Source: Streptomyces sp. R44 (GTDB taxonomy: Bacteria; Actinomycetota; Actinomycetes; Streptomycetales; Streptomycetaceae). From it: a stretch of 64,000 nt of DNA. Location: positions 5,146,001-5,210,000 of the forward strand of contig NZ_CP163444.1 in NCBI RefSeq assembly GCF_041053105.1. The letters are read 5' to 3'. Positions 18,603 to 28,306 of this stretch are shown piece by piece. Position 1 is the stretch's first letter, and the number at the start of each line of letters is the position of its first letter. A program made the position numbers and the translations under genes. The notes below the pieces were generated by a model, which saw nothing but the letters and a program-made list of their open reading frames with translations, was not told where the DNA came from and ran no database searches.

Positions 18603-19517
18603 ATGGCAAAAGGTGCGCATCGCTCCCGTCGGACGCTCGGGGCGGCGCTCGCCGTAGCCGCCCTCGCCTCCACCGCCACGGCCTGCGCCGGCAGCGCCGA
18701 ACCCGAGCGCGGCGCACCCGCCCCCGCCGCCGGACAGAAGGCCCAGGGCGCCGCCGGCGCCCTCGACGCGTACATCGAGAAGGTCCGCGCGCAGCGGGCC
18801 GCCCGCGTGCTCGCCGCCAAGAAGTGGGGCCTCGCCAAACCCCCGCTCGACGCGCCCGCCCCGCCCGCCGTCAAGCCGAAGATCACCACCCGCAAGGGCT
18901 TCGAGACGGACGGCGAGGACATGCCGCCCGTCTTCACCACCGTGCCGACCAAGCAGAAGGTCGTCTTCCTGACCATCGACGACGGCGCGGAGAAGGACCC
19001 CCGGCTGATCACGATGATGAAAGAGCTGCGGATCCCTTACAGCGCCTTCCTCAGCGACTACGTCGTCAAGGACGACTACGGCTACTTCAAGAAGATGCAG
19101 ACGTCACAGGAGTCCGGCATCTCCCTGCACAACCACACCCTCAACCACCGCTACCTCCCCGGACTCTCGTACAGCGGGCAGAAGCGCGAGATCTGCGGCA
19201 TGCAGGACGTCATCGAGAAGCAGTTCGGCAAGCGGCCCCCGCTCTTCCGCCCGCCGTACGGCAACTACAACGAGGACACCCTGCGCGCCGCGAAGTCCTG
19301 CGGCGTCAAGGCGGTCCCGCTCTGGGCCGCCGAGGCCTTCCCCGACCACATGGAGTGGCGCGAGTGGGACCGGGACCTGCACCCCGGCGACATCGTGCTC
19401 ACCCACTTCCGGGGCAAGGAGGACTGGAAGGGCACCATGCCGGACATGATCCGCCGCGTGATGAACGTGATCACGTCGAAGGGGTACGCGGTGGCGAAGC
19501 TCGAGGACTACGTGTGA
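18603..19517 (+). CDS. Polysaccharide deacetylase lipoprotein, second copy
   Basis: Paralogue of the protein at 12632-13480. The signal segment ends ATAC (Cys28), a weak lipobox, so it is lipid-anchored or secreted. The NodB motifs are FLTIDDGAEKDPR, NHTLNHRYL and LFRPPYGNYNE, then HPGDIVLTHFRG; it ends LEDYV. ATG at 18603 or 18600 follows AAAGGA at a good distance; an ATG at 18573 is less likely. Its stop overlaps the next small lipoprotein gene by four bases (GTGA). Confidence 0.88.
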   Translation: MAKGAHRSRRTLGAALAVAALASTATACAGSAEPERGAPAPAAGQKAQGAAGALDAYIEKVRAQRAARVLAAKKWGLAKPPLDAPAPPAVKPKITTRKGFETDGEDMPPVFTTVPTKQKVVFLTIDDGAEKDPRLITMMKELRIPYSAFLSDYVVKDDYGYFKKMQTSQESGISLHNHTLNHRYLPGLSYSGQKREICGMQDVIEKQFGKRPPLFRPPYGNYNEDTLRAAKSCGVKAVPLWAAEAFPDHMEWREWDRDLHPGDIVLTHFRGKEDWKGTMPDMIRRVMNVITSKGYAVAKLEDYV

Positions 19518-19753
19518 GGCGCGTCGCCGTCCTCGCCGTGACCGGGGCGCTGCTCGCCCTCCCCGCCTGCGCCCCCTCCGTCGACCCGATCGGGCGGCTC
19601 GGCCGGAAGGCGGCGGAACGGGTGAGTCCCCGGCCCGCCCCGGCCGAGACCGTACGGGCGGCATTCGACGTGAAGGCCTGCGAGGGGGCCGGAGGGGTCC
19701 GTCCCGTCACGCCACGGAGCGATGAATTGGCACTCCGCTTGACCGAGTGCTAA
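19514..19753 (+). CDS. Small predicted lipoprotein, 79 residues
   Basis: Translationally coupled to the deacetylase gene through a GTGA overlap. It starts RRVAVLAVTGALLALPAC, a compact signal with lipobox LPAC (Cys19). The rest is short and Pro/Ala-rich (RPAPAETVRAAFDVKACEGAGG) with no recognisable domain. Its last nine codons, including the TAA stop, lie inside the first CIRCE operator of groES. That makes the frame worth checking, though the coupling and lipobox support it. Confidence 0.55.
   Translation: MRRVAVLAVTGALLALPACAPSVDPIGRLGRKAAERVSPRPAPAETVRAAFDVKACEGAGGVRPVTPRSDELALRLTEC
19727..19753 (+). promoter_or_regulatory. CIRCE operator 1 (HrcA binding site)
   Basis: TTGGCACTC, nine bases, GAGTGCTAA: one mismatch from the CIRCE consensus TTAGCACTC-N9-GAGTGCTAA. 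It overlaps the -35 hexamer of the likely groES promoter, TTGACC (19739-19744), 18 bp, TAGTCT (19763-19768), so HrcA bound here would block the promoter. It also covers the stop codon of the small lipoprotein gene. Confidence 0.92.
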
Positions 19754-19773
19754 TCGCGGTCATAGTCTCGGCT

Positions 19774-19800
19774 CTGGCACTCCCCATTGGAGAGTGCCAA
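19774..19800 (+). promoter_or_regulatory. CIRCE operator 2
   Basis: CTGGCACTC, nine bases, GAGTGCCAA. It lies just downstream of the presumed -10 hexamer, so it would sit at the groES transcript start and 5' leader. Two CIRCE copies before groES-groEL1 are typical of Streptomyces. The spacing between the two copies is 47 bp start to start. Confidence 0.9.
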
Positions 19801-19899
19801 CACAGCGACGGGCAGGTCCGGCACCCGCGACGACGGATCCACCTGGTCGCCACCTCAGACAGTTAACCCCGTGAGATCTCCGAAGGGGGAGGTCGGATC

Positions 19900-20208
19900 G
19901 TGACGACCACCAGCTCCAAGGTTGCCATCAAGCCGCTCGAGGACCGCATCGTGGTCCAGCCGCTCGACGCCGAGCAGACCACCGCCTCTGGCCTGGTCAT
20001 TCCGGACACCGCCAAGGAGAAGCCCCAGGAGGGCGTCGTCCTGGCCGTGGGCCCGGGCCGCTTCGAGAACGGCGAGCGTCTGCCGCTCGACGTCAAGACC
20101 GGCGACATCGTGCTGTACAGCAAGTACGGCGGCACCGAGGTGAAGTACAACGGCGAGGAGTACCTCGTCCTCTCGGCTCGCGACGTGCTCGCGATCGTCG
20201 AGAAGTAA
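19900..20208 (+). CDS. groES: Co-chaperonin GroES
   Basis: Seven-subunit lid of the GroEL folding chamber. [20 protein letters not shown] opens the protein, the mobile loop is [19 protein letters not shown], and [23 protein letters not shown] is the usual end. GTG at 19900 follows a GGGGGAGG ribosome site. It is 102 residues, full length. It is controlled by the two CIRCE operators upstream and followed 110 bp later by groEL. Confidence 0.98.
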   Translation: MTTTSSKVAIKPLEDRIVVQPLDAEQTTASGLVIPDTAKEKPQEGVVLAVGPGRFENGERLPLDVKTGDIVLYSKYGGTEVKYNGEEYLVLSARDVLAIVEK

Positions 20209-20215
20209 TTCGCCG

Positions 20216-20283
20216 AAGTATCTGAAGCAGATGCTTTGAGCTGCGCCCCTTGACCCCGCACCGGGCGTCCGGGGGCGCAGTTC
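20216..20283 (+). other. Two hairpins between groES and groEL
   Basis: The first pairs AAGTATCTG (20216-20224) with CAGATGCTT (20228-20236). The second pairs GAGCTGCGCCCC (20238-20249) with GGGGCGCAGTTC (20272-20283). Neither is followed by a T-run, so they could be weak terminators or mRNA-processing signals that set the groES:groEL ratio. Confidence 0.5.
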
Positions 20284-20309
20284 GTTCCACCCCATTCCGA
20301 GAGGGCTGA

Positions 20310-21947
<1,638 letters not shown>

Positions 21948-21964
21948 GGCTCGTAGCTGACAGC

Positions 21965-22003
21965 TGAGGCCCGGTGCCCCCGTCGCGGGGGCACCGGGCC
22001 TCA
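21965..22003. terminator. Strong stem-loop after groEL
   Basis: A perfect stem begins TGAGGCCCGGTGCCCC and its other arm ends in the complementary GGCACCGGGCCTCA, with a 3-base loop. It stands between the convergent groEL and the 22012-22710 gene and can serve both strands. Confidence 0.88.
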
Positions 22004-22011
22004 CTGCTTCC

Positions 22012-22710
22012 CTACGCCTCCACGGCGCCGAGCTGCCCCATCAGCCCGAGCATGTCGTACTGCCACCAGCCCTCGACGGCCTTGCCGTCCTCCCGGAAGC
22101 GGTGGACGACCATCCCGGTCATGCTCACCTCCATGCCCGTCGGCTGGATGCCCATGAAGTCGCCGACATGGGTGCCGTTCCAGGTCCAGCGGGTGCAGAC
22201 CCGGTCGCCGTCGGCGATCTGGTCCTCGACGGTGAAGGTGAAGTCGAACGCCGCCCGCCACATCTCGGCCTCGCGCCGCAGCGCGTCCATGCCGACCGTG
22301 TCGGTCGGATTGCTCGGATCGTGGTCGTGGTACCCCTCGGCGAACACCTCGTCGAGCGGCGGCAGCTCCCCCGGGGTCCCCATCAGCTCGAAGGCCCGGC
22401 GGGAGGCCGCCTTGTACATCTGCTCGTCCCGGACCACGTCCAGATCGGTGAAGGTCGGCATCTCGTCACAGAGCGCGACCATCTCCCGGAAGATCCGGTC
22501 GGTCTCGGGGAGCTGCGAATTCTGCATGGCCACGTCGTACGACGGGAACTCGACGATCTCCACGACGTGCGAGGCATCGGAACGGTCCTTGCCGACGATG
22601 CTGTGCGTCGCGGTCCGCTTGCCCTTGGTCTGCTCGACCCACCGGTCCATGAGCCGGTTCAGGTCCTCGACCCGGCTCGTCTTGCAGTCGATGATCTGCA
22701 CGAAAGTCAT
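22012..22710 (-). CDS. Fusion of an ABM-like domain and a SnoaL-like polyketide-cyclase domain
   Basis: Residues 1-95 (FVQIIDCKTSRVEDLNRLMD, HVVEIVEFPSYDVAMQNS) look like a dimeric alpha/beta-barrel of the antibiotic-monooxygenase type. Residues 105-230 (YKAASRRAFELMGTPG, FAEGYHDHDPSN, RAAFDFTFTVEDQIADGDRV, TWNGTHVGDFMGIQPTG) match SnoaL/ester-cyclase proteins. Both are small ligand-binding or cyclase folds; a fused form may act on a hydrophobic small molecule. No biosynthetic cluster surrounds it. Substrate unknown. Confidence 0.8.
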   Translation of the reverse strand: MTFVQIIDCKTSRVEDLNRLMDRWVEQTKGKRTATHSIVGKDRSDASHVVEIVEFPSYDVAMQNSQLPETDRIFREMVALCDEMPTFTDLDVVRDEQMYKAASRRAFELMGTPGELPPLDEVFAEGYHDHDPSNPTDTVGMDALRREAEMWRAAFDFTFTVEDQIADGDRVCTRWTWNGTHVGDFMGIQPTGMEVSMTGMVVHRFREDGKAVEGWWQYDMLGLMGQLGAVEA

Positions 22711-22792
22711 GACGCCTCCCGACCCAGGTAGGACCTTTCCAGTCTAGGTCGGTACCGGCCGAGTGCCCTGGCGGCACGGGCCCGGCGGGCGG

Positions 22793-23812
22793 CTACGCCG
22801 AGCGCGTCAGATCCGAGGCCCGGACCTCCTCCGCGAACGGCTCCCCCCGCCCGTACCGGGCCACCTCCTCGATCGCCTGGTCCGCCATGCGGTGGAGTTC
22901 GTTGCCGAGGGAGCCGGCGACGTGGGGGGTGAGGAGGACGTTGGGGAGGGTCCACAACGGTGATTCCGACGGGGGGAGTTCCGGGTCCGTCACGTCGAGG
23001 ATCGCGTGGAGGCGGCCCGAGAGCAGGTGGGGGAGGAGGGCCGTCTCGTCGACGAGGGAGCCCCGGGCCGTGTTGATCAGGGTCACCCCGTCCGGCATCG
23101 CCGCCAGCTGCGCCGCGCCGATCATGCCGTGGGTGGAGGGGAGTTGCGGGGCGTGGATCGAGACGATCGTGCTGCGGGCGCACAGCTCGTCGAGGCCGAC
23201 GAGTTCCACGCCGGGGGGCGGGGCGTCCGCGTACGGGTCGTACAGGAGGATCTCGAAGTCGAAGGGGCGGAGGAGTTCGACGACGCGGCGGCCGATGCGG
23301 GAGGCGCCGACGATGCCGATCGTGCGGCGGTAGTTGCCCCACGGGGTGGATTCGGTGAGCCAGGCGTCGTCGGTGCGGAGTTCCGCGTACCGCTGGGCCG
23401 AGCGCAGGACCCGCTTCCCGGCGAGGAGGATCGCGGCGAGGGTGTACTCGGCGACCGGCAGCGCGTTGGCCGCGGCGGCCGAGGTGACCCGGAGGCCCCG
23501 CTCCCAGCAGGCTTCGGTGATGTGGTGTTTGACCGAGCCCGCCGCGTGGACGACGGCTCGCAGCCGGGGCGCGCGGGCCAGCACCTCGGTCGTCAGCGGG
23601 GGCGCTCCCCAGCAGGTCAGGAGGATCTCCGCCTCGGCCAGGGCGGCGGCGACCCGTGGCTCCGGGGCCGTCAGGTCGTGGGCGACCAGGTGGGGGTCGG
23701 TCCGCGTGAGGCGGGCCAGGCGGGCGCGGTGGGCTCCGGTGAGCAGGCGGTCGTCCACCCCGGGGCCCATGGCGAGGAGGAGGGACGGGCGGTTGTCAGT
23801 GGTCGGGTGCAT
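22793..23812 (-). CDS. D-isomer-specific 2-hydroxyacid dehydrogenase
   Basis: NAD(P)-dependent reduction of a 2-keto acid, or the reverse. The Rossmann motif reads GIVGASRIGRRVVELL, with Ala-Ser inside the usual GxGxxG. The catalytic arginine region is INTARGSLVDE, and the histidine is in LTPHVAGSLGNE. ATG at 23812 gives 339 residues. It is the last gene of an operon led by ABC-transporter genes (18 bp after the permease), so it probably handles a breakdown product of the imported sugar or sugar acid. Confidence 0.88.
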   Translation of the reverse strand: MHPTTDNRPSLLLAMGPGVDDRLLTGAHRARLARLTRTDPHLVAHDLTAPEPRVAAALAEAEILLTCWGAPPLTTEVLARAPRLRAVVHAAGSVKHHITEACWERGLRVTSAAAANALPVAEYTLAAILLAGKRVLRSAQRYAELRTDDAWLTESTPWGNYRRTIGIVGASRIGRRVVELLRPFDFEILLYDPYADAPPPGVELVGLDELCARSTIVSIHAPQLPSTHGMIGAAQLAAMPDGVTLINTARGSLVDETALLPHLLSGRLHAILDVTDPELPPSESPLWTLPNVLLTPHVAGSLGNELHRMADQAIEEVARYGRGEPFAEEVRASDLTRSA

Positions 23813-23829
23813 CGTGGGACCTGTGCTCC

Positions 23830-24681
23830 TCACTTGACGCTGCCGGCCGTCAGGCCGGCCTTCCAGTGGCGCTGGAGGGAGACGAAGGCGACGACGAGGG
23901 GGACGACGGCGAGCAGGGATCCGGTGACGACGAGGGGGTAGTAGTCGGGTTCGGCGTGGGCGTTGCTGTTCCACGCGTACAGGCCGAGGCTCAGCGGGAA
24001 GAGCTTCTGGTCCGAGAGCATCACCAGGGGGAGGAAGAAGTTGTTCCATACGGCGGTGAACTGGAAGAGGAAGACGGTCACGAAGCCGGGCATGACCATG
24101 CGCAGGCCGATGGACCAGAAGACGCGCATCTCGCCGGCCCCGTCGATACGGGCGGCCTCCAGGGCCTCGTCGGGGATGTAGCCGGCGCAGAAGACCCGGG
24201 AGAGGTAGACGCCGAAGGGGTTGACGAGGACGGGGATCAGCACGGCCCAGTAGGTGTTGACGATGCCGACCTCGCTGGCGAGGAGGTACATCGGCAGGGC
24301 GAGCGCGGTGGTGGGGACGAGCACGCCCAGGAGGACGAGGCCGAAGAGCTTCTCCTTGCCCCGGAAGTCGTAGACGTGGAAGGCGTATCCGGCGGCGACG
24401 CTGATGAGGGAGCAGGCGAGGGCGCCGACTCCGGCGTAGAGCAGGCTGTTGGCGTACCAGTGGAAGTAGAGGCCGTCGCTGTACGCGGCGAGCCGGGAGA
24501 GGTTGCCGTCGAGGTCGAAGCCCTCGAAGGAGAAGGCGTCTCCGGCGAGGAGGCCTCCGGCGTCCTTGGTGGCGGCGGTGAGCAGCCAGACGAGGGGGAA
24601 GAGCATGTAGACGACGGCGAGGACGAGGGCGCCGTTGACGGCCGTCTTCGAGAGCCATCTGCTCGGGGTGCGGGTGCTCAT
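23830..24681 (-). CDS. Carbohydrate ABC transporter permease (MalG/LacG type)
   Basis: One of two membrane channels of a sugar importer. It has about six membrane segments (LVLAVVYMLFPLVWLLTAAT at the start, FGLVLLGVLVPTTALALPMY and others). The EAA loop that docks the ATPase reads DEALEAARIDGAGEMRVFWS. ATG at 24681 overlaps the stop of the partner permease by four bases. The ATPase is not encoded nearby; Streptomyces CUT1 importers usually share a common MsiK ATPase. Confidence 0.92.
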   Translation of the reverse strand: MSTRTPSRWLSKTAVNGALVLAVVYMLFPLVWLLTAATKDAGGLLAGDAFSFEGFDLDGNLSRLAAYSDGLYFHWYANSLLYAGVGALACSLISVAAGYAFHVYDFRGKEKLFGLVLLGVLVPTTALALPMYLLASEVGIVNTYWAVLIPVLVNPFGVYLSRVFCAGYIPDEALEAARIDGAGEMRVFWSIGLRMVMPGFVTVFLFQFTAVWNNFFLPLVMLSDQKLFPLSLGLYAWNSNAHAEPDYYPLVVTGSLLAVVPLVVAFVSLQRHWKAGLTAGSVK

Positions 24682-25622
24682 GCCGTCTGCTCCTTCCGCG
24701 CCGCGGCGGGCTTGCGCGCCGGGGCCTGCTTCGGTGCCGTGCCCGCCTTCCGGCGCCCGGTGAGTCTGGTGACCGCGAAGGAGAGCAGCGCCGCCGTCAG
24801 GGCGAGGAGTACGGAGGCCGCGGCGGCGAGTCCGTAGTCGTTGCGGTCGAAGGCCGCGGTGTAGGCGTACATGTTCGGCGTCCAGGTGGAGGTGACGGCG
24901 GAGCCGGTGCCCTTGTTGAGGATGAGCGGCTCGGTGAAGAGCTGGAGGGAGCCGATGATCGTGAAGAGGCCGACCATGGCGAGGGAGGCCCTGACGAGGG
25001 GGACCTTGATGGCGAAGGCGATGCGCCAGGCGCCGGCGCCGTCGACGGTGGCCGCTTCGATGACGGACCGGTCGATGGCCTGGAGGGCGGCGTAGAAGAT
25101 GACCATGTTGTAGCCGAGCCATTCCCACAGGGCGATGTTGACGACGGACGGCAGGGTGCCCTCGGGGGAGAAGAAGTCGAAGCCGATGCCTCCGGCGTCC
25201 ATGGCCTGGACGACGGGACTGAGCTGGGGTGTGTAGAGGTAGACCCAGATCAGGGCGGCGATGATGCCGGGGACGGCGTGCGGCAGGAAGAGCGCGAGCT
25301 GGAAGAAGCGGCGGGCGCGGGCGAGCGCCGAGTCGAGCAGGAGGGCGAGGCCGAGGGCCCCGGCGAGCAGCAGCGGGATGTAGAGCAGGCAGTACCCGAG
25401 CAGGACGCCGAAGCCCTCCAGGAAGGCCCGGTCACCCAGCGCCGCGGTGTAGTTGTCGAGGCCGGTGAAGACGGTCTCGGTGCCGCCGAAGCCCAGTCCG
25501 GACTGCTTCTCGGTGAAGAGGCTGAGCCAGACCGCGTATCCGATCGGCACCACCATCACCGCGGTGAAGAGGACGAAGAAGGGGGTCAGCAGAAGGGTGG
25601 CGGCGCGGGTGCGGGCCTTCAT
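24678..25622 (-). CDS. Carbohydrate ABC transporter permease (MalF/LacF type)
   Basis: Partner permease. The first membrane span is LLLTPFFVLFTAVMVVPIGY, and the EAA loop reads EAATVDGAGAWRIAFAIKVP. The C-terminus adds an Ala/Lys-rich cytoplasmic tail (APKQAPARKPAAARK). Its 314 residues are full length. It lies 4 bp after the binding-protein gene and overlaps the second permease, in the standard order binding protein, F-type, G-type. Confidence 0.92.
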   Translation of the reverse strand: MKARTRAATLLLTPFFVLFTAVMVVPIGYAVWLSLFTEKQSGLGFGGTETVFTGLDNYTAALGDRAFLEGFGVLLGYCLLYIPLLLAGALGLALLLDSALARARRFFQLALFLPHAVPGIIAALIWVYLYTPQLSPVVQAMDAGGIGFDFFSPEGTLPSVVNIALWEWLGYNMVIFYAALQAIDRSVIEAATVDGAGAWRIAFAIKVPLVRASLAMVGLFTIIGSLQLFTEPLILNKGTGSAVTSTWTPNMYAYTAAFDRNDYGLAAAASVLLALTAALLSFAVTRLTGRRKAGTAPKQAPARKPAAARKEQTA

Positions 25623-25626
25623 CGGG

Positions 25627-26943
25627 TCAGCCCTCGACCTTCAGGCCGCGCTTGGTGAGTTCGGCGACGGTGGCGTCGTGGCCGGCCTTGACGGCGTCGG
25701 CGATGGACGGACCGCCCTTCGCGAGCTTGCCGAACGCGTCCTTGATCGCGGTGTTGGTGGTGCCGGAGGTCGGGCCCCAGGACCAGCCGGGGTTGATGGA
25801 GGCGCCGGCGGCCTCGAAGAGGGTGTAGATGTCCTGGCCGCTGTAGAAGCTCGCGTCGAAGGCCTTCTTGGCGACCGGGCGCAGGGACGCGGCGGCCGGG
25901 AAGGCGGAGGAGGTGCCGGAGGCGATCCGGGCCTTCACGCCCGCCTCGGTGGTGGACATCCACTCGGCGAAGGTGACGGCCGCGGCCTTCTGCCTGCTGT
26001 CCTTGGTGACGGCGAAGGAGGTGCCGCCGAGCATGCCGCTGGCGGGCTTGCTGTCCCAGGTGGGGATGGGGGCGACGGCCCACTTGCCGCCCATCTCGGG
26101 CACGTTGCCCTTGAGGACGCCCGCGCCCCAGGAGGCGCCGAGGTAGCCGACGGTGGTGCCGTTCTTGAGGGAGCCGACCCATTCGGGGCTGAAGGAGGCG
26201 TCCTTGTGGACGAGGTCGGCGTCGAGGAGGCCCTGCCAGTAGGCGGTGACCTTGGTGGTGGCCGGGTCGGTGGTGTTGATCTTCCAGGTGTCGTTCTCGG
26301 CCTTGAACCACTGGCCTCCGGCCTGCCAGACCTGGGCCTCGAAGGTGGCCGGGTCGTCGGGGAAGAAGGTGGCGATACGGGCCTTGGCGTCGGCCTTCTT
26401 GACCTGCTCGGCGGCCTTCTTGAACGCGTCCCAGGTGGTGGGGACCTCGACCTTGTACTTCGCGAAGAGGTCCTTGCGGTAGAAGAAGGCCTGTGGGGCG
26501 GCGTCGAAGGGGACGGCCCAGGACTTCCCGCCGAGGGTGGTGAGTTCGACGGACTGCGGGAGGAGCTTGGCGCGGTCGGCCTCGGTGAACTGGTCGCCGA
26601 TGTCCTGGAGGGCTCCGGAGCTCACGAACTCGGGGAGTGCGGCGTACTCGATGGAGACCAGGTCGGGGGCGTTGCCCGCCTTCACGGCGTTGGAGATCTT
26701 GGCGTAGCCGCCGGCGTTGCCGGAGGGGATCTCCTCGAACTTCACCTGGATGTCGGTGTGGGAGGCGTTGAAGGCGTCCACGACGTCCTTGGAGCCCTTG
26801 GCCCAGCCCCAGAAGGTGATGGTCACGGGGCCGTTCGGCTTGTTTGCGGTGTCGTCACCGCCGCCGCCGCAGGCCGTGAGGACGGCCAGGGCGGTGGCGG
26901 TGCCGGCTATGACGCGGGACGTTCTGCTCCAGGTACGGGTCAC
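25627..26943 (-). CDS. Sugar ABC transporter substrate-binding lipoprotein
   Basis: Family 1 extracellular solute-binding protein. The signal ends in lipobox LTAC (Cys25), followed by GGGGDD. The body has ITFWGWAKGSKDVVDAFNAS, AGNAPDLVSIEYAALPEF, FYRKDLFAKYKVEVPTTWD and the Trp/Tyr-rich sugar cleft typical of CUT1 binding proteins. It is the first gene of the importer operon, about 45 bp from a TTGACT-N17-CAGGAT promoter. The sugar is not predictable from sequence; the linked beta-helix and DUF2264 genes suggest an oligosaccharide from a plant or algal polysaccharide. Confidence 0.93.
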   Translation of the reverse strand: MTRTWSRTSRVIAGTATALAVLTACGGGGDDTANKPNGPVTITFWGWAKGSKDVVDAFNASHTDIQVKFEEIPSGNAGGYAKISNAVKAGNAPDLVSIEYAALPEFVSSGALQDIGDQFTEADRAKLLPQSVELTTLGGKSWAVPFDAAPQAFFYRKDLFAKYKVEVPTTWDAFKKAAEQVKKADAKARIATFFPDDPATFEAQVWQAGGQWFKAENDTWKINTTDPATTKVTAYWQGLLDADLVHKDASFSPEWVGSLKNGTTVGYLGASWGAGVLKGNVPEMGGKWAVAPIPTWDSKPASGMLGGTSFAVTKDSRQKAAAVTFAEWMSTTEAGVKARIASGTSSAFPAAASLRPVAKKAFDASFYSGQDIYTLFEAAGASINPGWSWGPTSGTTNTAIKDAFGKLAKGGPSIADAVKAGHDATVAELTKRGLKVEG

Positions 26944-26987
26944 GGCACGGCTCCTGAGGGCGGGGCGGCTGGGTGGTTGTGGCCGTG

Positions 26988-27049
26988 ATCCTGTGACCGT
27001 TCATGACCGAAGTCAAGAGCGAAAGATTGATTGATCGAAAAAAGATCAA
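26988..27049 (-). promoter_or_regulatory. Promoter and operator-like repeats for the importer operon
   Basis: On the minus strand TTGACT (27016-27011), 17 bp, CAGGAT (26993-26988) forms a promoter for the binding-protein gene. Just upstream are TTTCGATCA (27040-27032 on the minus strand) and an inverted repeat TTGATC-N7-GATCAA (27031-27049). The core TCGATCA is shared with the repeats at 28194-28249 before the DUF2264 gene, making it a likely operator of the regulator encoded between them. Confidence 0.65.
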
Positions 27050-28143
27050 AGCGAGGGTGTCGTGCTCGCCCCGCACGAGGCCCGTACCCGCAGCCACGGC
27101 AGCAGGCTCAGATGGCGCCGCGCCGCGTCCTCGTCGGGGGCCTCCGTGAGCCGCTCCACCAGGAGTTCCGTGGCGTGCCGGCCCACCTGGCGCTTCGGCG
27201 GGGCGACCGCCGTCAGCGGGGTGTCGGCGAGGGCGGCGACCTCGTCGTCGTACGCGATCACGGCCAGGTCCTCCGGGACCCGCACGCCCAGCTCGGCCAG
27301 GCGCTGCACGATCTCGATCGCGTCCACGTCGTTGTGGACCAGGGCCGCGCTCGCCAGGCCCGAGCCCACCGCCTCGTGCAGCGCCCGCACCGCCCGCTCG
27401 AAGCCCTCCGGGTCCGCCTCCGCCGGTACGGACTCGATGACCGGGCGCGGCTCCTTGAGGCCCAGCGTGCCCAGCGCCTCGGCGTAGCCCGCGCGCACGG
27501 CGAACGCGGTCGGGGAGTCCCGGCGGGCCACGAGCAGCGGCGTCGCGTGGCCGAGCGAGAGCAGATGGCGCAGGGCGAGCAGCACGCCGTGGGCGTGGTC
27601 GGAGGCGACCCGGTCCAGGCCGTCGAGCGGGCTGCCGGGCGCGGCGCGGCGCTCCAGGAGCACGGCCGGCACGGGCAGTTCGGCCAGCCAGTCGCCGTAC
27701 GCGAGCCGGTCCTCGGGCAGTCCGCGCCAGCCGGGCGCGACGAGGACGCCCTCGGCGCCCGCCGCGAGGAGGCCCTCGGTGCGGGCGCGGTCCTCCTCCG
27801 GCCGGTAGTCGGAGATCCGCAGCACGAGCCGCGCCCCGGCGCGGGCCGCCGCCTCGTGCGCCCCCCGGATGACCTCGGCGAAGTAGTACGTGGCGGAGGG
27901 CACGAGCAGGCCGAGGACCAGGCCCTCGCCGGAGCGTCCGCCGCCGGCGGCCCCCCGCTGCGGCCAGGAGACCTGGCCGTGCACCCGGTCGAGCAGGCCC
28001 CGGCCGGCCAGGACCTCGACGTCCCGGCGGGCGGTGACGGGGGAGACCCCGAGGCGTTCGGCCAGTTCGGAGACGCGGGCGGTGCCGCGCTCGCGCACCA
28101 GGGCCAGCAGTCGGTCGTGTCGTTCGGCAGCACTCTCGCGCAC
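27046..28143 (-). CDS. Transcriptional regulator: DeoR-type helix-turn-helix with LacI-type sensor domain
   Basis: The first 60 residues are a DeoR-type winged helix (RHDRLLALVRERGTARVSEL, LGVSPVTARRDVEVLAGRGLL). From about residue 75 the protein is a periplasmic-binding-like sensor of the LacI/GalR type (LVLGLLVPSATYYFAEVIRG, DHAHGVLLALRHLLSLGH, VHNDVDAIEIVQRL, YDDEVAALADTPLTAVAPPK). Such hybrids repress sugar genes until the sugar or its phosphate binds. It lies between the importer operon and the divergent DUF2264 gene; repeats at both promoters share TCGATCA. Confidence 0.9.
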   Translation of the reverse strand: MRESAAERHDRLLALVRERGTARVSELAERLGVSPVTARRDVEVLAGRGLLDRVHGQVSWPQRGAAGGGRSGEGLVLGLLVPSATYYFAEVIRGAHEAAARAGARLVLRISDYRPEEDRARTEGLLAAGAEGVLVAPGWRGLPEDRLAYGDWLAELPVPAVLLERRAAPGSPLDGLDRVASDHAHGVLLALRHLLSLGHATPLLVARRDSPTAFAVRAGYAEALGTLGLKEPRPVIESVPAEADPEGFERAVRALHEAVGSGLASAALVHNDVDAIEIVQRLAELGVRVPEDLAVIAYDDEVAALADTPLTAVAPPKRQVGRHATELLVERLTEAPDEDAARRHLSLLPWLRVRASCGASTTPSL

Positions 28144-28193
28144 GGCGCAGTTCCCCCTCGCGGTGGTGGTGGTCCGTCGAGCCTAGCTCCAGA

Positions 28194-28265
28194 AATGATC
28201 GAACGACAGGAGTTTCGATCATTCGCTCCGATTGTCTTGACGTTCGATCGGAGTCTGTTCAGGAT
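28194..28265 (+). promoter_or_regulatory. Promoter and inverted-repeat operator before the DUF2264 gene
   Basis: AATGATCGAA (28194-28203) and TTCGATCATT (28214-28223) form a perfect inverted repeat with centres 20 bp apart, about two helical turns. Downstream TTGACG (28237-28242), 17 bp, CAGGAT (28260-28265) makes a promoter, with a further TTCGATC (28243-28249) inside its spacer. Spacing and hexamers mirror those of the importer promoter, so both operons are probably controlled by the hybrid regulator. Confidence 0.7.
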
Positions 28266-28306
28266 TCCCGGCGACGCAGACGTCCCAGGGAACCCCAGGG
28301 AGCATC

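Noticed and set aside
19727..19753. Treating the first CIRCE as evidence against the 79-residue lipoprotein
   Set aside because: The stop overlaps the operator but the lipobox, GTGA coupling and codon bias support the frame; I kept it at modest confidence.
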